Source: Thermodesulfovibrionales bacterium (lineage in GTDB: Bacteria; Nitrospirota; Thermodesulfovibrionia; Thermodesulfovibrionales; JdFR-86). From it: DNA of 34,474 nt. This document shows positions 9,908 through 16,643 of this stretch, piece after piece (position 1 is the stretch's first letter; each line of letters begins with the position of its first letter). Made by a program: the position numbers and the translations under genes. Location: NCBI GenBank assembly GCA_030682405.1, contig JAUXOF010000012.1:1-34474 (forward strand), written 5' to 3'. Below the pieces are notes generated by a model. That model ran no database searches and had not been told where the DNA came from. It saw nothing but the letters and a program-made list of their open reading frames with translations.

Positions 9908-9936
9908 AATTTATCATACCCGACAAGGCAAGTCAA
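9908..9936 (-). promoter_or_regulatory. candidate promoter of the toxin-antitoxin pair
   Basis: On the minus strand TTGACT (9931-9936), a 17-nt spacer and TAAATT (9908-9913) give a good -35 and a weak -10. Initiation would fall near 9901, making the antitoxin mRNA nearly leaderless. Confidence 0.4.
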
Positions 9937-9953
9937 ACAATATACCTGACAAA

Positions 9954-9981
9954 AAAGAGGGCGCCGACAGGCGCCCTCTTT
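9954..9981. terminator. strong bidirectional hairpin
   Basis: A perfect 12-bp stem joins AAAGAGGGCGCC (9954-9965) and GGCGCCCTCTTT (9970-9981) around a 4-nt loop. The run of A at 9951-9956 gives a T-tract for minus-strand transcripts. It separates the toxin-antitoxin pair from the repeat cluster. Confidence 0.6.
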
Positions 9982-9990
9982 ACGCTTCTA

Positions 9991-10031
9991 TACGGGTTCA
10001 ATCCCGTAGGGGCAACCCCCCGTGGTTGCCC
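9991..10031. repeat. two adjacent palindromes (TACGGG and GGGCAACC types)
   Basis: TACGGG/CCCGTA (9991-9996 and 10003-10008) is followed at once by GGGCAACC/GGTTGCCC (10010-10017 and 10024-10031, 6-nt loop). These are short GC-rich stem-loops typical of dispersed intergenic repeats. No gene is visible from 9902 to 10315. Confidence 0.6.
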
Positions 10032-10056
10032 GTTGATATTCGGTCGTTTTTTATCA

Positions 10057-10078
10057 GGGCAGGCGCAGGGGCCTGCCC
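10057..10078. repeat. palindromic repeat of the GGGCAGGC type
   Basis: GGGCAGGC (10057-10064) and GCCTGCCC (10071-10078) form an 8-bp stem with a 6-nt loop, followed by CTAC. It is a different family from the neighbouring palindromes. Confidence 0.6.
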
Positions 10079-10209
10079 CTACAAGGACGATGATGCCGTG
10101 GAAAATAAAAAATTTTACTACCCCCCTGTCCTCATTTGACCGAACCAGTTCGGGTTGACCAGTTCCTTAAGGCCATAGCACATTAACCGCAGAGGCAAAG
10201 GATTTGTAG

Positions 10210-10230
10210 GGGCGGGTTTAAAACCCGCCC
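10210..10230. repeat. palindromic repeat of the GGGCGGGTTT type
   Basis: GGGCGGGTTT (10210-10219) and AAACCCGCCC (10221-10230) are perfect complements around a single A, preceded by TAG. It is a third palindrome type within 250 bp. Confidence 0.6.
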
Positions 10231-10293
10231 TGTTCACTTTTATGACGCACACCCCGGCAGATTTGGGGCATAGTTAATTCTTGAAAAAAGAGG

Positions 10294-10299
10294 TATAAT
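10294..10299 (+). promoter_or_regulatory. -10 element of the cytochrome gene
   Basis: TATAAT at 10294-10299 lies 16 nt before the ATG at 10316. The upstream -35 region (TAGTTA) is weak. Transcription from here would begin just before the AAGGTGAG ribosome binding site. Confidence 0.45.
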
Positions 10300-10315
10300 A
10301 AGCAAGGTGAGACGC

Positions 10316-10678
10316 ATGAAGAACCTTGTAATCGTATCGGCGATTGTCCTTGCAGCAAGCGTTGTCTTTGCGGATGACCGTGCGGTTCCTCCGATAAAGA
10401 AGGACTGCGGTTCCTGTCATGTCTCTCACAAAATGGCGACGGAAGTGCTGCTTAAGTCTCCGCTTTCAGAGTTGTGCGCAGGCTGCCATCCCGACAGGCA
10501 GGCCCCCAACGAGCATGTGGTGGATATTGTGCCGTCAATGCCGGTTTCAAACCTGCCCCTTAGCGACAGCGGCAAGATGACGTGCATCACATGCCATGAC
10601 CCTCACGGCAAGGGGGACTTCCCGAAGATGCTCAGGGCAAGGCCAAGCCGCATCTGCGCATACTGCCACAGGATGTAA
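10316..10678 (+). CDS. periplasmic tetraheme cytochrome c
   Basis: The 120-residue protein has a Sec signal peptide (MKNLVIVSAIVLAASVVFA, cut before DDRA) and four CxxCH heme sites: CGSCH, CAGCH, CITCH and CAYCH. The layout is that of doubled-CxxCH proteins: CGSCHVSH opens the first pair and CITCHDPHG opens the second. Such proteins shuttle electrons in the periplasm in respiratory chains. The start is the ATG at 10316 with AAGGTGAG upstream; the in-frame GTG at 10307 lies inside that binding site. tRNA-Ala follows 64 bp downstream and could be read through. Confidence 0.88.
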   Translation: MKNLVIVSAIVLAASVVFADDRAVPPIKKDCGSCHVSHKMATEVLLKSPLSELCAGCHPDRQAPNEHVVDIVPSMPVSNLPLSDSGKMTCITCHDPHGKGDFPKMLRARPSRICAYCHRM

Positions 10679-10742
10679 TGCAGGCAGTTTCTGGCTGCTT
10701 CAAAAACCGGACATTTAGAGCCTTAAAAGACGGATTTCAAAA

Positions 10743-10815
10743 GGGCGGTTAGCTCAGCTGGGAGAGCACCACGTTCGCAACGTGGGGGTCGAGGGTTCGA
10801 ATCCCTTACCGTCCA
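10743..10815 (+). tRNA. tRNA-Ala (anticodon CGC)
   Basis: A complete cloverleaf can be folded: acceptor GGGCGGT/ACCGTCC, D-stem GCTC/GAGC, anticodon stem CCACG/CGTGG with loop TTCGCAA, variable GGGTC, and T-arm GAGGG-TTCGAAT-CCCTT. The G3-U70 wobble pair that marks alanine tRNA is present. The 3' CCA is not encoded. Confidence 0.96.
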
Positions 10816-10887
10816 CTTTTTCCGGTCGGTAAAAGTTTAATCAATGCAGGCCAAAAAACAGTATCACGCGTAAATTGAAGGCGACTG

Positions 10888-10921
10888 ATAAGGGGTTGGC
10901 GGCTTCCCGCCAACCCCTTAT
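10888..10921. terminator. long hairpin between the two convergent tRNA genes
   Basis: A perfect 15-bp stem runs from 10888 to 10902 and pairs with 10907-10921 around the loop CTTC. The core arms are AAGGGGTTGGCGG and CCGCCAACCCCTT. It is placed to stop transcription from either side. T-tracts are short, so it may equally be a dispersed palindrome. Confidence 0.55.
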
Positions 10922-10930
10922 ATTTCCAAA

Positions 10931-11005
10931 TGGTAGGCACGCGGGGTTTCGAACCCCGGACCTCTACCGTGTCAAGGTAGCGCTCTCCCACTGAGCTACG
11001 CGCCT
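10931..11005 (-). tRNA. tRNA-Val (anticodon GAC)
   Basis: On the minus strand: acceptor AGGCGCG/CGTGCCT, D-stem GCTC/GAGC, anticodon stem CTACC/GGTAG with loop TTGACAC, T-arm CGGGG-TTCGAAA-CCCCG, discriminator A and an encoded CCA. All stems pair, with one G-U in the acceptor. Confidence 0.96.
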
Positions 11006-11026
11006 TTTTTAAGGCCTCAATTTAAA

Positions 11027-11056
11027 ATTAAACCCCAAAAGCAATATCTTTGTCAA
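11027..11056 (-). promoter_or_regulatory. promoter of tRNA-Val
   Basis: On the minus strand TTGACA (11051-11056), an 18-nt spacer and TTTAAT (11027-11032) give a near-consensus promoter. Its start point near 11019 is about 14 nt before the mature tRNA. Confidence 0.7.
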
Positions 11057-11082
11057 GATTGGGTCAAGATTTTCCGGCCTTC

Positions 11083-12426
11083 TTAGCGGTCTTTCACGTC
11101 CGCCTTCTTCTGGTCTGCGACCACTACGAGGACGCAGTTTTCAAGGTCAAGGTATTTGGCGGCAACGCGCTTTATGTCGCCGGGTGTAACCGAGTTTATG
11201 TACGCGGGATACCTGTCCATATAGTCAGTGCCGAGGCCGTAGAACTCTACCGTGCTTATGAAATCCGCTATCTTCCTCATGGTGTCTATTTTGCCGGGGA
11301 AGCTGCCTGTAAGAAACGCCTTTGCGTCCTCAAGTTCCCCTGAGGCAACCCCTTCGGCCTTCATGCTTTTTATCTGGGCTGTTATCTCCTCTATGACCGT
11401 ATTGGCCGAGGCGTTTTTTGTCTGAACCCCGACCTGAAAATAACCGGGCTCTTTGTTTGAGGTAAAAAAGCTGTGGACGTCGTAGGCAAGCCCCATCTCA
11501 TCCCGTATCCTCCGCATAAGCCTTGAGGAAAAACCGCCTCCGCCGAGTATATAGTTCATTACGGAAACGGCATAGAAGTCCGGGTTGTCCCTTTTTATCC
11601 CAATGCCCCCGAAAAGTATATTTGCCTGCGTAAGGTCCTTGTCTATCCTGACAAGCCGGCTTCCCTTCATCGCCTCAAACCCATGCCCGGACTCCGGCAC
11701 GCCTGCCTTCTCCCATCCCCTGAAGAACTTCTTTATAAGGCCGTCAAGCTCCTCCCCGGATACGTCGCCCACCACGGCAAGTATTGCGTTATTGGGCGCA
11801 TAGTAGTCTTTATGGAAATTAACTATCTCTTTCCTATTGATTTTATCGAGAGTTTCGCCCGAGCCTTCCACAACCCGGCCATAGGGGTGGCTTCCGTAAA
11901 GCTCTCTCTTAAACGCCCGGTCGGCAACATAGGACGGCTCCTCCTCCCTCTGCCTGAGGGAGCCTTTGATAAGTTCCCTCTTGCGCTCTATCTCCTCATT
12001 GGAAAATTTCGGGTTGAGCAGGACGTCGGAGAAAAGTTCAAACCCTTTGTTAATGTCCTTTTTCAGAACTGAAAGCCTGACTATCGTATAATCCTGATTC
12101 GTCCCGGCATCAAGGGAGGCGCCGATGAACTCCGTCTCCTCGCTTATTTCCGAGGAGGTGCGGGATTTCGTGCCCTCCGTAAGCAGCGTTGCCGTAAGAT
12201 ATGCAAGCCCCGCCCTGTCCGCAGGCTCGTCAAGCGGGCTTGCCTTTAAAAGAAGCGTCACCATGACAACGGGAAGGTTATCCCTCTTTACATGAAGGAG
12301 GGTGAGGCCGTCTGCGAGCGTCTTTCTTTTGATTTCAAGCGCAGCCGAGGGAGAACCGAAGATTAAAAAAGCAATGCTTAAGATTAATGCGGCCTTGACC
12401 GTTTTTCTTGCGCGCATGAGGTTCAT
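11083..12426 (-). CDS. M16-family peptidase subunit, non-catalytic partner
   Basis: The 447-residue protein has a signal peptide (hydrophobic about 12-26, cut near SPSAA). Its two M16 halves are like those of pitrilysin/processing-peptidase subunits. The zinc motif HxxEH is replaced by AYLTAT in GLAYLTATLLTEGT, so it cannot bind catalytic zinc. It keeps the C-terminal substrate-binding Arg/Tyr pair in RRIRDEMGLAYDV. Established M16 heterodimers split exactly this way, one subunit carrying zinc and the other the R/Y pair. It overlaps the catalytic subunit gene by 4 bp. A periplasmic or surface location is inferred from the signal peptide. Confidence 0.9.
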   Translation of the reverse strand: MNLMRARKTVKAALILSIAFLIFGSPSAALEIKRKTLADGLTLLHVKRDNLPVVMVTLLLKASPLDEPADRAGLAYLTATLLTEGTKSRTSSEISEETEFIGASLDAGTNQDYTIVRLSVLKKDINKGFELFSDVLLNPKFSNEEIERKRELIKGSLRQREEEPSYVADRAFKRELYGSHPYGRVVEGSGETLDKINRKEIVNFHKDYYAPNNAILAVVGDVSGEELDGLIKKFFRGWEKAGVPESGHGFEAMKGSRLVRIDKDLTQANILFGGIGIKRDNPDFYAVSVMNYILGGGGFSSRLMRRIRDEMGLAYDVHSFFTSNKEPGYFQVGVQTKNASANTVIEEITAQIKSMKAEGVASGELEDAKAFLTGSFPGKIDTMRKIADFISTVEFYGLGTDYMDRYPAYINSVTPGDIKRVAAKYLDLENCVLVVVADQKKADVKDR

Positions 12427-13733
12427 TTGTTCTCCTTAACAGGCATTAGTATCCCCACAGTGCCTGCGTCCTCTATGAGGTATTTCCGCGCGACCCTCTG
12501 AATGTCCTCAGGCGTGACCTTTCGTATCCCTTGGAGGTAACTGTCCTTGAGCCTCCAGCCGCCTGCCATCTCATACATCCCGGTCAGTTGAGCCTGAAAA
12601 TATATGGAGTCCTGAGACATAAGAAACGACGCCTCTATCTGGTTCCTGGCCTTCTGCACCTCGATGCCGGACGGCGGCCCGGCCTTAATCTTATCTATCT
12701 CCTCATGAAAAGCCCTCTCCACCTCCCCGATGTCCCTTCCGGGCGATGCCGTGCCCCCAAGGTAAAAGAGCGCGGGGCCGGATGTAAGGCCGCTATAATC
12801 CGCAAATGCGCTGATGGCAATCTTCTTTTCGTATATGAGGGATTTATAAACCCTTCCGCTTTTGCCGCCTGAAAGCACCATTGCGAGAACCTCAAGGCTG
12901 TAAGCATCCTCATCGGGAAACGCGGGTGCATGGTATACGGCCAGCATGTAAGGGAGTTCCGCCTCCCTCTTAAGATAAACCCTCCTCTGCCCCTTTTGGG
13001 GCGGCTCCTCAGAGGTTATCTCAGGCCGCGGCACGGGCGAGGGTTTGATGCCGGAGAACCCGGCCTCTATCTTTTTTATCAATTCATCCGGGTTTATGTC
13101 CCCGGAGACAACGATTACGGCATTGTCAGGGGAATAGTATTTCTTATAATAATCATACAGGTCGTCCCTCCCTATGCCCTTAAGGTCGGACATCCAGCCT
13201 ATGACCGGCCAGCGGTAGGGATAAACCTTGAATGCCGCAGCCATGACCTCCTCATAAAGCGAGGTCTGCGGGTCGTCCTCATACCTGAGCCTCCGCTCCT
13301 CCATGACCACGTCGCGCTCGGCAAGGGTCTCCTTCTCATCCATAAGCAGGTTCTTCATCCTGTCCGCCTCAAGCTCTATAGAGAGGTCTATTTTACCGGA
13401 CGGCAGGCGCTGGTAATACATCGTGTAGTCCTTGGTCGTGTATGCGTTGTCCGTGCCGCCGTATTTCTGCACCAGGTTGGAGAACGCCTTTGAGCCGTAC
13501 TTCGGGGTGCCTTTGAACATCATGTGCTCAAGGAGATGGCTCAGGCCGGTCTTTCCGGCAGGCTCGTTACGGGAGCCCACACGGTACCATATCTGGAACA
13601 CGGCAAGCGGGGCCTTGTGGTCCTCTATCATCAGGACATTCAGGCCGTTGGGGAGACGGTACTCCTTAACCTCCGCATATGAAGGGGCGGCGATAAGTAA
13701 AATTATTGCGAAACAAACAATGAGCTTGCGCAC
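12423..13733 (-). CDS. M16-family zinc metallopeptidase, catalytic subunit
   Basis: The 436-residue protein has a signal peptide (cut after APSYA) and an N-terminal M16 domain with the inverted zinc motif HLLEH (H66, E69, H70) in GLSHLLEHMMFKGT. The third ligand is at E145 or E146 in DVVMEERR. The C-terminal half lacks the R/Y substrate pair (GKSGRVYKSLIYEKKIAISA), which the partner supplies. The start is GTG at 13733 with no Shine-Dalgarno. The -10 of a candidate promoter ends 7 nt upstream, so a leaderless mRNA is possible. The likely job is degradation or processing of peptides in the envelope. Confidence 0.92.
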   Translation of the reverse strand: MRKLIVCFAIILLIAAPSYAEVKEYRLPNGLNVLMIEDHKAPLAVFQIWYRVGSRNEPAGKTGLSHLLEHMMFKGTPKYGSKAFSNLVQKYGGTDNAYTTKDYTMYYQRLPSGKIDLSIELEADRMKNLLMDEKETLAERDVVMEERRLRYEDDPQTSLYEEVMAAAFKVYPYRWPVIGWMSDLKGIGRDDLYDYYKKYYSPDNAVIVVSGDINPDELIKKIEAGFSGIKPSPVPRPEITSEEPPQKGQRRVYLKREAELPYMLAVYHAPAFPDEDAYSLEVLAMVLSGGKSGRVYKSLIYEKKIAISAFADYSGLTSGPALFYLGGTASPGRDIGEVERAFHEEIDKIKAGPPSGIEVQKARNQIEASFLMSQDSIYFQAQLTGMYEMAGGWRLKDSYLQGIRKVTPEDIQRVARKYLIEDAGTVGILMPVKENK

Positions 13734-13739
13734 GGGTAA

Positions 13740-13768
13740 ATTCTACCAGAAAGCCCTGATACAGTAAA
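13740..13768 (-). promoter_or_regulatory. candidate promoter of the M16 operon
   Basis: On the minus strand TTTACT (13763-13768), a 17-nt spacer and TAGAAT (13740-13745) are followed 6 nt later by the GTG start at 13733. Initiation would coincide with the first codon. Confidence 0.5.
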
Positions 13769-13791
13769 GAAGAGGCACAGAAATAAGGCAA

Positions 13792-13812
13792 CCCCGTGGC
13801 AAGACCACGGGG
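13792..13812. repeat. hairpin between divergent M16 and era genes
   Basis: CCCCGTGG (13792-13799) and CCACGGGG (13805-13812) form an 8-bp stem with a 5-nt loop. It is probably another dispersed palindrome; a regulatory role between divergent promoters is possible. Confidence 0.5.
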
Positions 13813-13864
13813 AATTATAAGTTCATGTTAAAATAGAGCCTATTAAAAATAAGAAAGGAATCCA

Positions 13865-14776
13865 TTGGCTGCTGATAGTAATAAGAAATCCGACATGCCT
13901 ACGTTCCGCTCGGGTTATGCTGCAATATTCGGAAGGCCCAATGTCGGCAAATCCACGTTCTTAAATTCCGTCCTCGGCCAGAAGGTCTCAATCGTAACGC
14001 CCAAGCCCCAGACAACCCGCAACAGGATAATCGGGATTAAGACCGCGCACGACTGTCAAATCATATTCATAGACACGCCCGGCATCCACAGGCCGAGGCA
14101 CAGTCTTGGCGCGCTCATGGTAAAAAGGGCCAAGGAGGCTATCAGGGATGCGGACGTCATACTCCTTATGGTGGAGGCCGTCCCGCCCACACAAGGGGAG
14201 TTGCACATAATAAAGCTGCTACAGGGGGTGCCGGTCCCTGTGTTTCTGCTGATTAATAAAATAGATATGGTCAAAAAGCCCTCGGTGCTTCCGGTGATAG
14301 AGGCCTATCAGGGGCTTTACCCGTTCAGGGAGATAATCCCCATATCCGCGCTCAAAGGAGACGGCATTGATATCGTGCTTGGGAAAATCGCAGGGCTTCT
14401 GCCCGAAGGACCTAAGTACTATCCCGATGACCTCGTAACCGACCAGTTAGAGAGGTTCATGGTCTCGGAGATAATAAGGGAGAAGATCATGAAGGCAACG
14501 GAGGAGGAGATACCGCATTCCGCAGCAGTTGAAATAATAGGGTGGGAGGAGAAACAAAACGGGGTTGTCCTCATCAGCGCGAATATTTATGTTGAAAAAG
14601 AGGGGCAGAAAGCTATTATAATAGGAAAGAAGGGATTGCGGCTTAAGGCCGTAGGCTCGTCCGCAAGGGCGGACATAGAAAGGCTTCTGGGTGCAAAGGT
14701 ATTCCTTGAGTTATGGGTGAAGGTCAAAAAACTCTGGAGAAGCAACAAGGCGGCTTTAACGGAACTTGGGTTTTAG
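13865..14776 (+). CDS. era: ribosome-assembly GTPase Era
   Basis: The 303-residue protein shows the full Era pattern: G1 GRPNVGKST, G2 region PQTTRN, G3 DTPGIH, G4 NKID and G5 ISALKG. A C-terminal KH domain carries IIIGKKGLRLKAVGSSAR. Era binds 16S rRNA near the 3' end and couples 30S maturation to growth at the membrane. The start is TTG at 13865, preceded by AAAGGAA at a normal distance. It leads a plus-strand group with the nuclease-family gene 4 bp downstream and recO further on. era-recO neighbourhood is common in bacteria. Confidence 0.96.
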   Translation: MAADSNKKSDMPTFRSGYAAIFGRPNVGKSTFLNSVLGQKVSIVTPKPQTTRNRIIGIKTAHDCQIIFIDTPGIHRPRHSLGALMVKRAKEAIRDADVILLMVEAVPPTQGELHIIKLLQGVPVPVFLLINKIDMVKKPSVLPVIEAYQGLYPFREIIPISALKGDGIDIVLGKIAGLLPEGPKYYPDDLVTDQLERFMVSEIIREKIMKATEEEIPHSAAVEIIGWEEKQNGVVLISANIYVEKEGQKAIIIGKKGLRLKAVGSSARADIERLLGAKVFLELWVKVKKLWRSNKAALTELGF

Positions 14777-14780
14777 GTAA

Positions 14781-15233
14781 ATGCATATCCGAATGACAGT
14801 CGAGGGGCTTCTTTTCGACCCCCGCAGCAACATGTACATCCTGCTCCTTAAAGAAGTGGACGGCGCAGACACGCTCCCCATCTGGATAGGAAAGCCGGAG
14901 GCGGATTCCATAGCCCTTGCCATCGGGAAAGTGATGACACCGAGGCCGCTTACGCACGACCTCATTAAAAACCTCATTGACAACCTGAGGGTAAGGGTGA
15001 CAAAGATAGTCGTCACCGAGATACTGGAAAACACATACTACGCCATCATATACCTTACGGACGGCAAAAAGGAGATATCGGTTGACTCAAGGCCCTCGGA
15101 TGCCGTGGCCGTAGCCCTAAGGACGAACGCCCCGATATTCGTAGACGACGAGGTGCTCGATAAAAAGAACACGGACGAGCTGGTTGAGTGGCTCAAAAAC
15201 CTCAAGCCCGAAGACTTCGGCAACATCATGTGA
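14781..15233 (+). CDS. bifunctional nuclease family protein (DUF151/BFN)
   Basis: The 150-residue protein matches the BFN/DUF151 family: VEGLLFDPRSNMYILLLKE, LPIWIGKPEADSIALAIG, TPRPLTHDLIKNLI and SVDSRPSDAVAVALRTNAPIFV (about 94-115) are the conserved blocks. A plant relative has RNase/DNase activity; the bacterial role is unsettled. It starts 4 bp after the era stop and is presumably cotranslated with it. A C-terminal acidic helix replaces the UVR domain seen in some members. Confidence 0.88.
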   Translation: MHIRMTVEGLLFDPRSNMYILLLKEVDGADTLPIWIGKPEADSIALAIGKVMTPRPLTHDLIKNLIDNLRVRVTKIVVTEILENTYYAIIYLTDGKKEISVDSRPSDAVAVALRTNAPIFVDDEVLDKKNTDELVEWLKNLKPEDFGNIM

Positions 15234-15333
15234 CCCCGTATCAGGGGCAACCCCTTAAGCGCGGCTGCTTTATAAATGCCGCTTATGAAAATTCCGAGAC
15301 GGATTTCCTTGTCTATCTCTATTTTAGGGCTTC

Positions 15334-16065
15334 ATGCTCCGCAGAACCGAAGGCATAGTCCTTAAAACCTTTCCCTTGGGCGAGGCGGACCTCATAGTCT
15401 CATTCCTTACGCCTGACCACGGCCTCATAAGCGCGTTCGCAAAAAGCCCCCGCAAGACCAAAAGCCGCTTCGGAAGCTCGCTTGAGCCTTTTACATACTC
15501 CAATATCTCGTTCTGGGGCAAGGAGGACTCTAAACTGCCACGGCTTACGCAGGCCGACATAATAGAACCGTTTCAGGAACTCAGGGAGGACATCGCCACT
15601 TTCACGGCAGCCTCCGAAGCCGCATTGTTTACCCTGAGGCTCCTTGCCGAAGGCGAGGCCAATAAAAAGGCGTTTTACCTCTTAAGGGGCGTCCTCCGCA
15701 TGATGCTCAGGCCGTCCGACCGCTCTTTCGTCATTGTCCTCTATAAGATACGGCTCCTTGACATAGCAGGCTACTCCCCGTCCCTTAAAGGGTGCGCAAG
15801 ATGCGGGAAAACAGGATACGGGTTTTATACGCCTGACGGCTCGATAATATGCGACTCCTGCATAGGGGGTGCGGCCACGCGCGGCCTCAGGGGCGCAACC
15901 CCTCATCACATAAGACTCTCTCCTGGATGCGTAAAGCTCTACGAGAGCCTTAGGACGTGGGACATGGAGAAGGTTTTTAGGATAAAGCCCTCTTTAGGCA
16001 TGATGAAGGAGCTTCAGAGCCTCCTCGGCGCGCACGTGGAGTATCTGCACCCGGAGAAGAGGTAA
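15334..16065 (+). CDS. recO: DNA repair protein RecO
   Basis: This 243-residue protein is of normal RecO length. The N-terminal OB fold begins RRTEGIVLKTFPLGEADLIVSFLTPDHG; a helical middle follows; and a zinc-finger pair CARC (near 150) and CDSC (near 173) marks the C-terminal domain. RecO anneals single strands and loads RecA with RecR in gap repair. An AGGG lies upstream of the ATG. It is separated from the preceding gene by 100 bp with no recognised feature. Confidence 0.94.
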   Translation: MLRRTEGIVLKTFPLGEADLIVSFLTPDHGLISAFAKSPRKTKSRFGSSLEPFTYSNISFWGKEDSKLPRLTQADIIEPFQELREDIATFTAASEAALFTLRLLAEGEANKKAFYLLRGVLRMMLRPSDRSFVIVLYKIRLLDIAGYSPSLKGCARCGKTGYGFYTPDGSIICDSCIGGAATRGLRGATPHHIRLSPGCVKLYESLRTWDMEKVFRIKPSLGMMKELQSLLGAHVEYLHPEKR

Positions 16066-16093
16066 AGGCTCTTCTACCTTAACATTTCCCAAT

Positions 16094-16183
16094 TGGCGGA
16101 GAGGGGGGGATTTGAACCCCCGGTGGAGTTACCCCCACAACGGTTTTCGAGACCGCCGCTTTCAACCGCTCAGCCACCTCTCC
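16094..16183 (-). tRNA. tRNA-Ser (anticodon CGA)
   Basis: On the minus strand the 90-nt gene has acceptor GGAGAGG/CCTCTCC, the long variable arm of class II tRNAs, anticodon stem GCGGT/ACCGT with loop CTCGAAA, T-loop TTCAAAT, and an encoded CCA after discriminator G. Its first 14 nt are also the last codons and stop of tadA on the same strand. Confidence 0.96.
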
Positions 16184-16643
16184 TAAGCTTGAAAAACATT
16201 TTCAAGGCCCCGGCGCATTCCTCTTCCAAAACACCGGATACGACCTCAACCCTATGGTTAAGCCTTTTGTCCTCAAGTATATTATACAGGCTTCCGGCAG
16301 CCCCTGCCTTTGAGTCACGGCAGCCAAAGACAAGCCTCTTGACCCTCGAATTGACTATAGCGCCCGCGCACATGACGCACGGCTCTTTGGTCACATACAG
16401 GGTTGCGTCTGAAAGCCGCCAACCAGCCGTCCTTTTGGCGGCATTCCTGATTGCAATCAGCTCGGCATGGGCCGTGGGGTCGTTTGACGCCTCGCGCGCG
16501 TTTCGGGCCTTGGCTATGACCGAGCCGTCTTTTACGAGCACCGCGCCCACCGGCACTTCCCCTTCCAAAAAAGCAAGGCCGGCTTCTTCCAGCGCCAGCT
16601 TCATATAGCGTATGTCTTCGGGGTCAAAAACCTTTTCAATCAC
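16170..16643 (-). CDS. tadA: tRNA-specific adenosine deaminase TadA
   Basis: The 157-residue zinc deaminase has the catalytic HAE motif in DPTAHAELIAIRNAA and the zinc cysteines in TKEPCVMCAGAIVNSRV. VPVGAVLVKDG and RNAREASNDP are also typical. TadA converts A34 to inosine in tRNA-Arg(ACG). The last codons (L-R-R-G-G-stop) read straight into the 5' end of tRNA-Ser, so the TGA stop lies in the tRNA D-arm and the two genes share 14 nt. It overlaps the end of the upstream regulator gene by 8 bp. Confidence 0.95.
   Translation of the reverse strand: MIEKVFDPEDIRYMKLALEEAGLAFLEGEVPVGAVLVKDGSVIAKARNAREASNDPTAHAELIAIRNAAKRTAGWRLSDATLYVTKEPCVMCAGAIVNSRVKRLVFGCRDSKAGAAGSLYNILEDKRLNHRVEVVSGVLEEECAGALKMFFKLRRGG

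Noticed and set aside
9954-10230. CRISPR array
   Set aside because: The hairpins differ from each other in sequence and spacing; there is no repeated unit with unique spacers and no cas gene.
10307-10315. GTG at 10307 as the cytochrome start
   Set aside because: It lies within the AAGGTGAG binding site of the ATG at 10316, which also gives a cleaner signal peptide.
15283-15366. Short plus-strand frame overlapping the recO start
   Set aside because: No binding site, no recognisable protein, and it runs into recO in another frame.
16093-16608. Plus-strand frame opposite tadA
   Set aside because: It is the complement of tRNA-Ser and tadA; low-complexity Ser/Ala-rich translation without motifs.
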